A stretch of DNA of 64,000 bases from NCBI GenBank assembly GCA_016708825.1, contig JADJEZ010000013.1, forward strand, positions 53,861-117,860, given 5' to 3'. How positions within the stretch are numbered: position 1 is the first letter of the stretch; each line of letters begins with the position of its first letter. This document shows, piece by piece, positions 1-7,943 of the stretch. The DNA comes from Betaproteobacteria bacterium (GTDB lineage: Bacteria > Pseudomonadota > Gammaproteobacteria > Burkholderiales > Usitatibacteraceae). The position numbers and the translations under genes were made by a program. The notes under the pieces are model-generated. The model was not told where the DNA came from. It saw only the letters and a program-made list of their open reading frames with translations, and searched no databases.

Positions 1-161
1 TACGCGTAGCCCGTGAGCAGGGCGAACTGGAAGAACACCATGCAGGTGGTCCAGACGATGGCGGCCCCGCCGAACCAGGGCAGGATCAGCTTGGCGAGAA
101 CGGGCTGGACGAGGAAGAGCAGGAACGCGCTCAGGAAGATCGTTGCGGCGTGAAGCGGCAT
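1..161 (-). CDS. Spermidine-synthase-like membrane protein, N-terminal fragment
   Basis: The first 53 residues of a minus-strand gene run off the window edge. The ATG is at 161. The visible part begins MPLHAATIFLSAFLLFLVQP and contains a PWFGGAAIVWTT stretch, which is the usual opening of the multi-pass membrane proteins fused to a spermidine-synthase-like domain. Only the first transmembrane segment and the start of the second can be seen. The catalytic part lies outside the window, so substrate and activity cannot be judged. It is transcribed divergently from the lipase-like gene at 259, with about 100 bases between the two starts. Confidence 0.6.
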   Translation of the reverse strand, partial: MPLHAATIFLSAFLLFLVQPVLAKLILPWFGGAAIVWTTCMVFFQFALLTGYA

Positions 162-258
162 CGCGCGATTCTGTTCTTGGGAGGGGGTGCGTGGAGTGCG
201 CGAAATGGTATCACGCACCTCAGGGTGCGGCGGCGCGCGAAAGGTATACTCGAACCGC

Positions 259-1195
259 ATGTTCGCAAACCTCGTTCGCGCCGCACTTGCCGCCGAGTTC
301 CTCGCCTGGTGCGCGCTGGGCGCGTGGCTTTCCGCGAGGCACGGCTGGTCCGCCGCGGTGCTCGTGGCCGGAGCCGTGGGCGGCGCCGTGCTGGTCCCCC
401 TCGCCCTCGTGTGCGTCTCGCTCGGCATCTCGTGGCTGGCGCGTTCGGCCCGCGCGCCCGGGGAGCAGCTCGGCCTCGCGGGTTCCGCCGCCCTGGTCGC
501 CGGCGAATGGCGCGCCATGCTCGCGAACAATTTCCTGTGGCTTCCGCTCGAGAACTCCGTGCTGCGGGCCGATCCGCCGTTCAGGCCTTCGCCGCGCGTT
601 CCGATCGTCGTGGTGCACGGCTATTTTTCCAACCGGGGAACCCTGTGCAGCCTGGTGCGCGCTCTCGACGCAGCCGGCGCCGGCCCGGTCTTCGCGCCCA
701 GCCTGCCGGCGATCCTCGCGCCGATCGAGTCGTTTGCCGCGCACCTGGAAAGGGTCGTGCGCGAAGTGACCGAGGCGACCGGGCAGCCCCGGGTGGTGCT
801 CGTCTGCCACAGCATGGGAGGGCTCGTCGCGCGCGCCTATTTGCGTACGCACGGCCCGGCCCGGGTGGCGGCGCTCATCACGCTGGCGAGCCCGCACCAC
901 GGAACGGTGCTCGCCGCGCTCGGCATCGGGACGAACGGCCGGCAGATGCGCGCCGGCAGCGACTTCCTCCGCGATCTCGCCCGTTCCGAGGGCGAATCGG
1001 GGCCGGGAGTCCCCGGGGCTTTCCGTGTACACGGTGCACGACAATCTCGTGGCCCCCCAGGATTCCAGCAGGCTTTCCTGGGCCCGCAACGTCCCGGTAC
1101 ACGGCGTCGCGCACGTGGCGATGCTCGCGGACGCCCGGGTTCACCGCGCGGTGCTCGAGGAAGTCGAACGCGTCGCCGGGCGGGGCGCTGCCTAG
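259..1195 (+). CDS. Alpha/beta hydrolase, triacylglycerol lipase-like (one frameshift)
   Basis: The product starts MFANLVRAALAAEF and has two hydrophobic segments in the first 65 residues, so it is probably anchored in the inner membrane. An HGYFSN oxyanion-region motif lies near residue 120 and the nucleophile elbow CHSMGG near residue 185. The reading frame breaks at about 1005-1020 in a run of G and C. The true C-terminus continues in the next frame with VYTVHDNLVAP and the catalytic-His segment VHGVAHVAML, ending at TAG 1193-1195. This looks like a one-base sequencing error. The stop overlaps the minus-strand stop of the peroxiredoxin gene. The fold and nucleophile fit lipases and esterases; the substrate is not shown, though the neighbours are lipid genes. 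Confidence 0.75.
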
Positions 1196-1662
1196 AGGAG
1201 CGCCAGGACTTCCCCGGCGTGGTGAGCCACGTCGGGCCGGTCGATCACGTGTGCGATGCGCCCGTTCTCGTCGATGATGAAGGTCACGCGGTCGGCCATG
1301 CCGACCAGGGCCTTGGCCGCCGACAGGATTCCGGCGCCGCCGATCGTCCCGTACGCGCGCGCCACCCGGCCGCCCTTGTCGGCAAGCAGGGGAAAGTTGA
1401 GGCGGTGCTTGGCCGTGAACTTCTGGTGCGAGGCCTCGTCCTGGGTGGACACGCCGAGAATCGCAGCTCCCTTCGCGGCGATCTGCGCGTTGTGGTCGCG
1501 AAGCGAGCACGCCTGCTTCGTGCAGCCCGGCGTGTCGTCCATCGGGTAGAAGTACAGCACGAGCTTCCTGCCCCGGAAGTCCGCGAGCGAAACCCGTGCG
1601 CCGTCGGTGGTGACGCCCTGGAACTCGGGTGCCGCATCCCCCGTCTTCGGGAGGGCGCCCAC
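1192..1662 (-). CDS. bcp: Thioredoxin-dependent peroxiredoxin, BCP/PrxQ type
   Basis: About 156 residues, the normal length for BCP. The peroxidatic cysteine is in DDTPGCTKQAC and the second cysteine follows five residues later, as in E. coli BCP. FYPMDDTPGCT and the C-terminal FIIDENGRIAHVI are family signatures. It reduces hydrogen peroxide and organic hydroperoxides in the cytoplasm using thioredoxin. I chose the GTG at 1662 because it gives the family length and the typical VGALPKTGDAAPEF opening. The sequence immediately upstream is an unreadable G/C tract, so a slightly earlier start cannot be excluded. Its stop overlaps the convergent hydrolase stop. Confidence 0.85.
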   Translation of the reverse strand: MGALPKTGDAAPEFQGVTTDGARVSLADFRGRKLVLYFYPMDDTPGCTKQACSLRDHNAQIAAKGAAILGVSTQDEASHQKFTAKHRLNFPLLADKGGRVARAYGTIGGAGILSAAKALVGMADRVTFIIDENGRIAHVIDRPDVAHHAGEVLALL

Positions 1663-1669
1663 GGATCGG

Positions 1670-1829
1670 CCCCCCCCCGGGGGGGGCCACCCCGAAGGGG
1701 GGGGGGGGGGGCCGGGGGGGGGGGGGGGCCCGGGGCCCGGGGGGGGCCGCCCGGGCGCGGGGGGGGGGGGGGGGCGGCGGCGGGGGGGGGGGGGGCCCCG
1801 CCCGGGGGGGGGGGGGGGGGGGGGGGGGC
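1670..1829. other. Low-complexity G/C-only tract, probable assembly or sequencing artefact
   Basis: About 160 bases consist almost only of long G runs with a few C blocks. The tract sits between the start of the peroxiredoxin gene and the 3' end of the acyl-CoA reductase gene. It opens spurious proline/glycine-rich reading frames in all directions. The flanking sequence is normal. I see no gene, and the native promoter region of bcp is presumably lost here. Confidence 0.8.
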
Positions 1830-1846
1830 CCCCATGGATTGACCTC

Positions 1847-3835
1847 CTACCAGTGGATGCCCTGGGTGACCTGGGCGAAGGCCACCTGCTCGGGCGTGAG
1901 TTCGACTTCGCGCGCACCTTCCTTGCGGCCCTGCGCGGCGGTGGAGTCGGGGAACATCCGGAAGGCCGTGTTGAGGATGATCTGCGTGGCCTTGGGCGCC
2001 ACCGCGTGCAGGAGCGCGCCGAAGATGCCCAGCCGCGTGGCGATGCGCACGGGCCGGTAGACGATCGCCTCGACGACCAGGTCCGCGGCCTGCTCCGGCG
2101 TGAGCGTGGGCACGTTGTTGTAGAGCTTCGTGGGCGCGATCATCGGGGTCTTCACCAGGGGCATGTTGATCGTGGTGAAGGCGATGTTGTCGTCGTTGAA
2201 CTCGCTCGCCGCGCAGCCGGTGAAGGAGTCGAGCGCGGCCTTCGAGGCCACGTAGGCGGAGAAGCGCGGGGCCTGGGTGAGCACCCCGATCGAGGAGATG
2301 TTGATCACCTGGCCCCGGTTCTGCTTCATCATCGCCGGCAGGAATCCCATGATGAGGCGCAGGCTGCCGAAGTAGTTGAGCTGCATCGTGCGCTCGAAGT
2401 CGTGGAAGCGGTCGAAGGAGGAGGCGATGCCGCGGCGAATGGAGCGCCCGGCGTTGTTCACGAGGAAGTCGCACCGCCCGAACTCCTTGAGGACCGTCGC
2501 GACGAGCCGGTCGCAGTCGGCCATGTCCGCGAGGTCGCACGAGACGAACTTCGCCTTGCCGCCGAGCGTCTTCAACCTCGCCATGACCGGCGCGGCCTTC
2601 TCCGGGTCGCGCGCCACGACCACCACCTGCGCGCCGGCCTCCGCCATCTTGTAGGCGGTGGCCTCCCCGATCCCCGAGGTGCCGCCGGTGATCACGATCA
2701 CCTTGCCCTTGACCTTGCCCGCGAGCGTGCGGTCGATGAAGAGATCGGGATCGAGGTTGCGCTCCCAGTAGTCCCACAGACGCCAGGCGTAGTCCTCGAG
2801 GGGGGGCACGGCGATCCCGGAACCCTTGAGCGCCTTGGCGCATTCGCGGTTGTCGAAGCGTGTGGGGTAGTTGATGAACTTGAACATCTCCTTCGGAATG
2901 CCGAGATCGGCGAGGACCTGCTTCTGGATCCGCCGCACCGGGGCGAGCGACATCGCGGAGTCGACCACGAAGTCCGGGATGAACCCGAACATCTTGGCGT
3001 TCAGGCGCATCGTCATCTGCGGCGCGTGCGCGGCCTTCGCGAACAGGTTCAGGATCTCGCCGACGCGCCTCGGCTCCGGCTCGGTGAGGTGAAAGCATCC
3101 GCCGTCCAGGCCCTTGCGGTGGGCGATGTGGTCCAGGGCGTCGACGACGAAATCGACCGGGACGATGTTGATGCGCCCGCCCTCGATGCCGACCGTGGGC
3201 ATCCATTGCGGAAGCGCCTTCCTCATCTTCTGGATGAGCTTGAAGAAGTAGTACGGGCCGTCGATCTTGTCGATTTCGCCGGTCTTCGAGTGCCCGACGA
3301 CCATGGCCGGCCGGTAGACGCGCCAGGGCCGCTTGCACTCCTTGCGCACGACGGCCTCCGAATCGTGCTTGGTCCTGAAGTAGGGATGGTCGAGTTCCTC
3401 GGCCTCCTCGAACATGTCCTCGCGGAAGACGCCGTCGTAGAGGCCCGCGGCGGCGATCGAGCTCACGTGGTGCACGCAGCCGGCTGCGATGGCTTCCGCA
3501 AGCTGGACGGCATGACGCGTGCCGTCGATGTTCGCCTTCTCCTGGCTTTCCGCGTCCGCGGAGAGGTCGTAGATCGCGGCGAGATGGAAGAGGTGCTTCA
3601 CCTTCCCCTTGAGCTTCGCGGCATCCGCGGCCGATACGCCGAGCTTCGGCTTGGCCAGGTCGCCGACGATGGCGACGACGCGGCCGGCCTCGCCACCCCA
3701 GCGCGGGCGCAGGGCGTCGAGTTTCCCGACCGAGCTCTTGCGCACGAGCACGAAGACGGTTCCCTCGCGCTCGAGGAGGCGGTCGATCAGGAAACGGCCG
3801 ATGAAACCGGTGCCGCCGGTCACGAAGTAGGACAT
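1847..3835 (-). CDS. Two-domain fatty acyl-CoA reductase (alcohol-forming type)
   Basis: This 662-residue cytoplasmic protein has two SDR domains. The N-terminal extended SDR domain carries TGGTGFIG at residues 6-13 and a YFRTK active-site motif near 152, as in Male-sterility/NAD_binding_4 reductases. The C-terminal classical SDR domain begins near residue 374, with TGGTSGIG, NNAG and YVASK near 528. Length and architecture match the Marinobacter fatty acyl-CoA reductases that convert long-chain acyl-CoA to fatty alcohol with NADPH for wax ester synthesis. The wax ester synthase at 12513-14067 supports that role. The frame is intact. A palindrome lies just upstream of the start (3852-3865). 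Some relatives are annotated only as SDR oxidoreductases, so the alcohol-forming activity is inferred. Confidence 0.8.
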   Translation of the reverse strand: MSYFVTGGTGFIGRFLIDRLLEREGTVFVLVRKSSVGKLDALRPRWGGEAGRVVAIVGDLAKPKLGVSAADAAKLKGKVKHLFHLAAIYDLSADAESQEKANIDGTRHAVQLAEAIAAGCVHHVSSIAAAGLYDGVFREDMFEEAEELDHPYFRTKHDSEAVVRKECKRPWRVYRPAMVVGHSKTGEIDKIDGPYYFFKLIQKMRKALPQWMPTVGIEGGRINIVPVDFVVDALDHIAHRKGLDGGCFHLTEPEPRRVGEILNLFAKAAHAPQMTMRLNAKMFGFIPDFVVDSAMSLAPVRRIQKQVLADLGIPKEMFKFINYPTRFDNRECAKALKGSGIAVPPLEDYAWRLWDYWERNLDPDLFIDRTLAGKVKGKVIVITGGTSGIGEATAYKMAEAGAQVVVVARDPEKAAPVMARLKTLGGKAKFVSCDLADMADCDRLVATVLKEFGRCDFLVNNAGRSIRRGIASSFDRFHDFERTMQLNYFGSLRLIMGFLPAMMKQNRGQVINISSIGVLTQAPRFSAYVASKAALDSFTGCAASEFNDDNIAFTTINMPLVKTPMIAPTKLYNNVPTLTPEQAADLVVEAIVYRPVRIATRLGIFGALLHAVAPKATQIILNTAFRMFPDSTAAQGRKEGAREVELTPEQVAFAQVTQGIHW

Positions 3836-3851
3836 GGGATTCTCCTGGGGG

Positions 3852-3865
3852 AAACGCGGGCGTTT
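3852..3865. promoter_or_regulatory. Palindrome AAACGC-GG-GCGTTT upstream of acyl-CoA reductase
   Basis: A perfect inverted repeat lies 17-30 bases upstream of the reductase ATG at 3835. The half-site AAACG/CGTTT is the same as in the longer palindrome at 21908-21929, but the spacing is two bases wider. It could be a regulator binding site; this is inference from symmetry and position. Confidence 0.35.
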
Positions 3866-4054
3866 TGGTGCGAATGATACACTCGCGCGCCTCGATATCC
3901 CCGGTGGCCGCGTGCCCCGGGCGGCATATTTAGTGTGTCCCCTCTAATGCTTTCGCCTACGCTTCCTCCTGACACCGAGGCACTTTCGCCCCGGGTGCCG
4001 CCACCCCTCCACGGAGGCAGTGGCGGATCGCAACCGAAGACGAAAGGACGAGCA

Positions 4055-4494
4055 ATGGCCCGCACCACACGCACCCGCAAGACCAGAACCGCATCCGTCA
4101 CGCCCGCCCGTGCAGCCCGCACGATCCGCGCTTCCGCGCAGAAGGCGCTCGAGGCCGGCGTCCAGGCCGCTTCCGGCGTCCGCCAATCCGCGGTCGGGGC
4201 GTTCGACGCCCTCGTGAAACAGGGCGCGGCGCTCGAGGCACGCAGCCGTCGCATGGCGATCGCGAAGGCGGAAAAGGCCGCAAGGCGGCCTTCGCCACGG
4301 CAGAGGATGCCCGCGCGAAGACCGTCGAAGCCGTCTCCCACCTGGAGAAGGTGTTCGAGCAGCGGGTTTCGAGGACGATTTCGAAGCTCGGCGTTCCGAC
4401 CGTCCGCGACGTTCGCGCGCTGTCGCGCCAGGTGACCCAGCTCCAGGCGAGCGTCGACAAGCTCCACCGCGCCCGCGTCCGCGCAGCCCGGTAG
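4055..4494 (+). CDS. Phasin, PHA granule-associated protein (one frameshift)
   Basis: The N-terminus is rich in Ala, Arg and Thr (MARTTRTRKTRTASVTPARA). The middle is a long amphipathic helix, and the C-terminal KLGVPTVRDVRALSRQVTQL segment is typical of PhaI/PhaF-type phasins. Phasins coat polyhydroxyalkanoate or neutral-lipid granules. The frame breaks at about 4285 (AAGGCGG), and the continuation FATAEDARAKTVEAVSHLEK lies in another frame, ending at TAG 4492-4494. A GAAAGGA ribosome site precedes the ATG. The next gene, patatin, starts four bases after the stop, so the two are probably co-transcribed. A second phasin is at 14558-15067. Confidence 0.8.
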
Positions 4495-4497
4495 CGA

Positions 4498-5798
4498 ATG
4501 GCCCGCGGACCGAATCCGCGCAAGGCCGCCGCGAAGCCCGGATCGGGCACGCGGCGGCGGGTCCGTGCCGGGAAGGCGAAGCCCTTGGTGGGGCTCGCCC
4601 TGGCCGGAGGCGGGCCCTTCGGCGCCGTCTACGAGATCGGCGCCCTGATGGCGCTGCACGAATCGCTGGAAGGCGTGGACCTGAACAATCTCGACGTCTA
4701 TGTCGGCGTGAGCGCGGGCAGCTTCCTCGCGGCGGCGCTCGCCAATCGCGTCCACGTCTCCGAGATCTACGGGATCTTCATCGAAGGTGAGGAAGAGGAG
4801 GGCGCCCTCACGCCGGAAGTCTTCATGCGCCCGGCATTCCGCGAATACCTGCGGCGGGCGCGTTCGGTGCCCCCGATCCTGCTGGATTCGCTGTGGCAGT
4901 ACGTCCGCCAGCCCTTCGCACGCGGGGCGCTCGAGTCCTTCGCGGCGCTGGGACGCGCCATTCCCACGGGCATCTTCGACAACGACACGATTCACCAGTA
5001 CCTGCACGCCGTCTTCACCCAGCCCGGGCGAACCGACGACTTCCGCAGGCTCCAGCGCCGGCTCTACCTGGTCGCGACGGACCTGGACAGCGGCGAGAGC
5101 GTGAGTTTCGGCAGGCCCGGGCACGACCATGTACCCATCTCCAAGGCGGTCCAGGCGAGTGCTGCGCTGCCGGGGCTCTTCCCGCCGGTAGAAATAGACG
5201 GGCGCAGCTTCGTGGACGGGGCGCTCAAGAAGACGCTGCACGCCTCCGAGGCGCTCAACGACGGCGCGAAGCTCGTGATCTGCGTCAATCCCCTGGTCCC
5301 CTACGACGCCGGGCTCGCCGCCGAAAAGGGACGGGGCCGGCACCGGCGCTCGTAGAAGGGGGATTGCCGGTGGTGCTGTCGCAGACTTTCCGGGCCATCA
5401 TCCACTCCCGGATGGCGGTCGGCATCTCGAAGTACCGGAGCCAGTACCGCGACGCCGACGTCGTGCTGTTCGAGCCGGATGCCGACGACAGCGAGATCTT
5501 CTTCACCAATATCTTCAGTTACTCGATGCGGGCGCGGCTCTGCGCGCATGCCTATGATCGCACCCGGCGCGACATCCTGCGCCGCCGCCACGAGCTCGAG
5601 CCGATCCTCGCCCGGCACGGGATACGGCTGCGCATGGACGTCCTCCAGGACCCGAACCGGCGGATCGGCCTGCACCCGAAGGGCCGCGCCGGCGTCCTGC
5701 CCGCGGTCTGGCGCCTGCCCCTGGCCGCCGCCGAGCTTCGCGATACGCTCGTCGACCTCAAGCGCTGGCTCGCCGCGAAGGATCGCGCCCCGGCGTGA
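4498..5798 (+). CDS. Patatin-like phospholipase (one frameshift)
   Basis: The patatin catalytic set is visible: the oxyanion loop GGGPFGAVYEIGAL at residues 37-50, the nucleophile in GVSAGS near residue 72, and the DGA dyad aspartate near residue 240. Patatins hydrolyse acyl esters of phospholipids or neutral lipids. The frame breaks near 5330 in an AAAAGGGA run. The continuation TGPAPALVEGGLPVVLSQTF is in another frame and ends at TGA 5796-5798. The C-terminal part with FSYSMRARLCAHAYDRTRRD is typical of the longer bacterial patatins. Its place after a phasin gene suggests action at lipid or PHA granules, which is inferred from context only. Confidence 0.82.
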
Positions 5799-5812
5799 TA
5801 ATCTCTCCGGCC

Positions 5813-6493
5813 ATGGCGAAAGCTCCCGCCGGCCGGCCCGTCCTCGACGGCAACGCGGTGCGCACCCAGCGCACGCGGGAACGCATACTCGCGGTGAGCC
5901 TCGAGCTCTTCAACACGCGCGGCGAGGCGCATGTCACCACGGGGATGATCGCCGACGAGCTGAACATCAGCCCGGGCAATCTCTACTACCACTTCCGGAA
6001 CAAGGACCAGGTTGTCGAACGGCTCTTCGAGCGGTTCGAGGAGCGCATCTCGCTGGAGCCTCCGGATCCGGTGGCCGGCGCCGGCGCGATCGAGGACCTG
6101 TGGCTCTACCTGCACCTGATGTTCGAGGCGATCTGGGACTACCGCTTCCTTTACCGCAACCTGGACGACATCGTCGGGCGCAATCGCCGCCTGCGGGACC
6201 GGTTCAACCGGATCGTCGACGCGAAGCTCGTTGCCGTGGAAGGACTGTGCCGGGGGCTCGCGCGTTCGGGGCTCATGACCGCCTCCCCGGCGGAAATACG
6301 CGCCCTGGCGCTCAACGTGCTGGTCGTCGCCACGTACTGGCTCAACTACCGGGCCGTTCGAGGCGCGCGGGAGTCGGCCGACGCCGGAGTGCCGGGCGCC
6401 GGCGCGTTTCAGGTGATGTCCCTGGTTGCGCCTTACCTGTCGGGCGAGGCGCGACGGCACTTCGAGCGGCTCGGCCGCGATTACGTCGAATAG
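5813..6493 (+). CDS. TetR family transcriptional regulator
   Basis: About 226 residues from the ATG at 5813. The N-terminal helix-turn-helix runs from RTQRTRERILAVSLELFNTR through ITADELN-like and LYYHFRNKDQVVERL segments, the classical TetR_N pattern. The C-terminal two-thirds is all-helical and should bind a ligand. A GTG at 5795 is in frame and would overlap the patatin stop; I prefer the ATG. The gene follows phasin and patatin on the same strand and precedes a TPR-like gene by 13 bases. A lipid-responsive role, such as binding acyl-CoA, fits the neighbourhood but is not shown by the protein sequence. Confidence 0.85.
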   Translation: MAKAPAGRPVLDGNAVRTQRTRERILAVSLELFNTRGEAHVTTGMIADELNISPGNLYYHFRNKDQVVERLFERFEERISLEPPDPVAGAGAIEDLWLYLHLMFEAIWDYRFLYRNLDDIVGRNRRLRDRFNRIVDAKLVAVEGLCRGLARSGLMTASPAEIRALALNVLVVATYWLNYRAVRGARESADAGVPGAGAFQVMSLVAPYLSGEARRHFERLGRDYVE

Positions 6494-6506
6494 CGAGGAG
6501 GAGGCG

Positions 6507-7286
6507 ATGTCGAAGGCGAAATGGAGTCCGTTCCCCCATCCGGACAAGGCGTTCACCTACGCGGGGAAAGCGCTGAAGAAGCACTGGGCCCGCCTGCACC
6601 GCGGCGACTGCGAGCCGTTCCCGAAGGATCCGAAGGTGCAGGAGGCGTGGCGGCTGTACCACCGGGGCGCCTTTGCCGAGGCCGTGGCGCTCGGGCTGGC
6701 CGCCGGGGGAGCCGGGCTCACGGTTGCGAACAAGGCGCAGTCGATCTACGCCAACGGTCTCGAGAAGAAGGCGGCGGTCAGGATGGCGCTGCTGGAGGAG
6801 GCGATGAACCGGGCGCAGGCGCAGGCCGAGGCCGAGCCGAAGAACGCGAACGCGCACTACCAGTTCGCCTATGCCGCCGGGCGCTACAGCCAGGGAATAT
6901 CGGTGGCCAAGGCCCTTGCCCAGGGCTTCGGCGGGCGCATACGGGCCGCGCTCGAGGCAACGCTCAAGCTCGCCCCGAAGCACGCCGAGGCCCATTCGGC
7001 GATGGGCGCCTACCACGCCGAGATCATCGACAAGGTGGGGGCGTTGGTCGGCGGGCTCACCTACGGAGCGAAGAGGGAACGGGGCGAGGTGCACTTCCGC
7101 CTGGCCGTCAAGCTCGCGCCGGACTCCGCGATCGCGCTCATCGAGTTCGCCAACGGGCTGGTGCTGATGCACGGCAAGAAGGCGTTGGGGGAGGCATCCG
7201 CCCTTTACGCGAAGGCGGCGGCCCTGAAACCGCGCGATGCGATGGAGAAGCTCGACGTCGAGGCGGCGAAGGCGGAACTCGAATGA
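6507..7286 (+). CDS. Conserved hypothetical protein with TPR-like repeats
   Basis: A 259-residue soluble protein starting MSKAKWSPFPHPDKAFTYAG after a strong GGAGGAGG ribosome site. Helical repeats resembling tetratricopeptides are visible, for example NAHYQFAYAAGRYSQGISVA, LKLAPKHAEAHSAMGAYHAE and VKLAPDSAIALIEFANGL. No signal peptide or catalytic motif is seen. It is probably the last gene of a tetR-containing transcription unit. Its function is unknown; TPR proteins usually act as protein-binding scaffolds. Confidence 0.7.
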   Translation: MSKAKWSPFPHPDKAFTYAGKALKKHWARLHRGDCEPFPKDPKVQEAWRLYHRGAFAEAVALGLAAGGAGLTVANKAQSIYANGLEKKAAVRMALLEEAMNRAQAQAEAEPKNANAHYQFAYAAGRYSQGISVAKALAQGFGGRIRAALEATLKLAPKHAEAHSAMGAYHAEIIDKVGALVGGLTYGAKRERGEVHFRLAVKLAPDSAIALIEFANGLVLMHGKKALGEASALYAKAAALKPRDAMEKLDVEAAKAELE

Positions 7287-7361
7287 ACGCGAACGGATAC
7301 TCGGTGTGTTGCGCGTCGGCGACGCGGGGCGTGGAAAGCGTGTTTTCAGAGTGAAAATCCA

Positions 7362-7391
7362 TTGACAAACGGTTTTTGGCGTGTGCATTCT
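7362..7391 (+). promoter_or_regulatory. Putative sigma70 promoter of the SWIB-domain gene
   Basis: A consensus TTGACA at 7362-7367 is followed after 18 bases by CATTCT at 7386-7391, a poor -10. The region is visibly AT-richer than the surroundings and lies 70 bases before the SWIB gene. The -35 is convincing and the -10 is not. Confidence 0.45.
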
Positions 7392-7461
7392 CTCGCCTGT
7401 CACGCCTCTCACCGGCGAGATCAACTGAACTAATCGTCACTACCTGATTGGAGGAATCCGA

Positions 7462-7857
7462 ATGGCAGCGAAGAAAGCCAAGAAACCCGCCGCGAAAAAA
7501 CCCGCGGCGAAGAAACCCGCCGCGAAGAAGACCGCGGCCAAGAAACCCGCCGCCAAGAAGCCGGCCGCCAAGAAAAAGGCCGCGCCCAAGAAGACCGGCG
7601 CCAAGCGCAAGCCCAACGCCGCATTCATGAAGCCGCTCATGCCGAGCGCCGCGCTCGCCGCCGTGATCGGCTCCGCCGCCCAGCCCCGCACGGAAGTCAC
7701 GAGCAAGCTGTGGGCCTACATCAAGAAGAACAACCTCCAGGACAAGGTCAACCGGCGCAACATCAACGCCGACGACAAGCTCCGCGAGGTCTTCGGCGGC
7801 AAGAGGACCGTCTCGATGTTCGAGATGACCAAGCTGGTTTCCAAGCACCTGAAGTAA
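7462..7857 (+). CDS. Histone-like protein with lysine-rich tail and SWIB/MDM2 domain
   Basis: This 131-residue protein has an N-terminal tail of about 50 residues made of AAKKPAAKK-type repeats, like histone H1 and Bordetella/chlamydial Hc1 tails. A SWIB domain follows at about residues 57-131, with MPSAALAAVIG, LWAYIKKNNLQDK, INADDKLREVFGG and MFEMTKLVSKHL. The basic tail should bind DNA. SWIB domains occur in chromatin-remodelling subunits in eukaryotes and as small standalone proteins in bacteria. It is monocistronic: its own promoter lies upstream and a strong hairpin terminator follows. A nucleoid-associated role is inferred. Confidence 0.88.
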   Translation: MAAKKAKKPAAKKPAAKKPAAKKTAAKKPAAKKPAAKKKAAPKKTGAKRKPNAAFMKPLMPSAALAAVIGSAAQPRTEVTSKLWAYIKKNNLQDKVNRRNINADDKLREVFGGKRTVSMFEMTKLVSKHLK

Positions 7858-7860
7858 CGG

Positions 7861-7914
7861 GTGCCGGCGACAGCCGGCACGCGGCAATCGAATCGGGCCG
7901 GCTTCTGCCGGCCC
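7861..7914. terminator. Two stacked hairpins, bidirectional terminator
   Basis: The first hairpin is GTGCCGGC-GACA-GCCGGCAC at 7861-7880. The second is GGGCCGGC-TTCT-GCCGGCCC at 7895-7914, followed by GTTTCATTT. They lie between the convergent SWIB and DUF1501 genes and probably terminate both. Confidence 0.7.
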
Positions 7915-7943
7915 GTTTCATTTCGGTGCCGACCGAAGCTCGG

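Noticed and set aside
1284..3877. Long open frames on both strands crossing the G/C tract and the acyl-CoA reductase gene
   Set aside because: They depend on the low-complexity tract and give proline/glycine- or arginine-rich nonsense. The reductase frame at 1847-3835 has all domain motifs.
4055..5798. Phasin-patatin as a genuine fusion or decayed genes
   Set aside because: Each has one indel in a short G or A run and otherwise complete family sequence, so sequencing error is the simpler reading.
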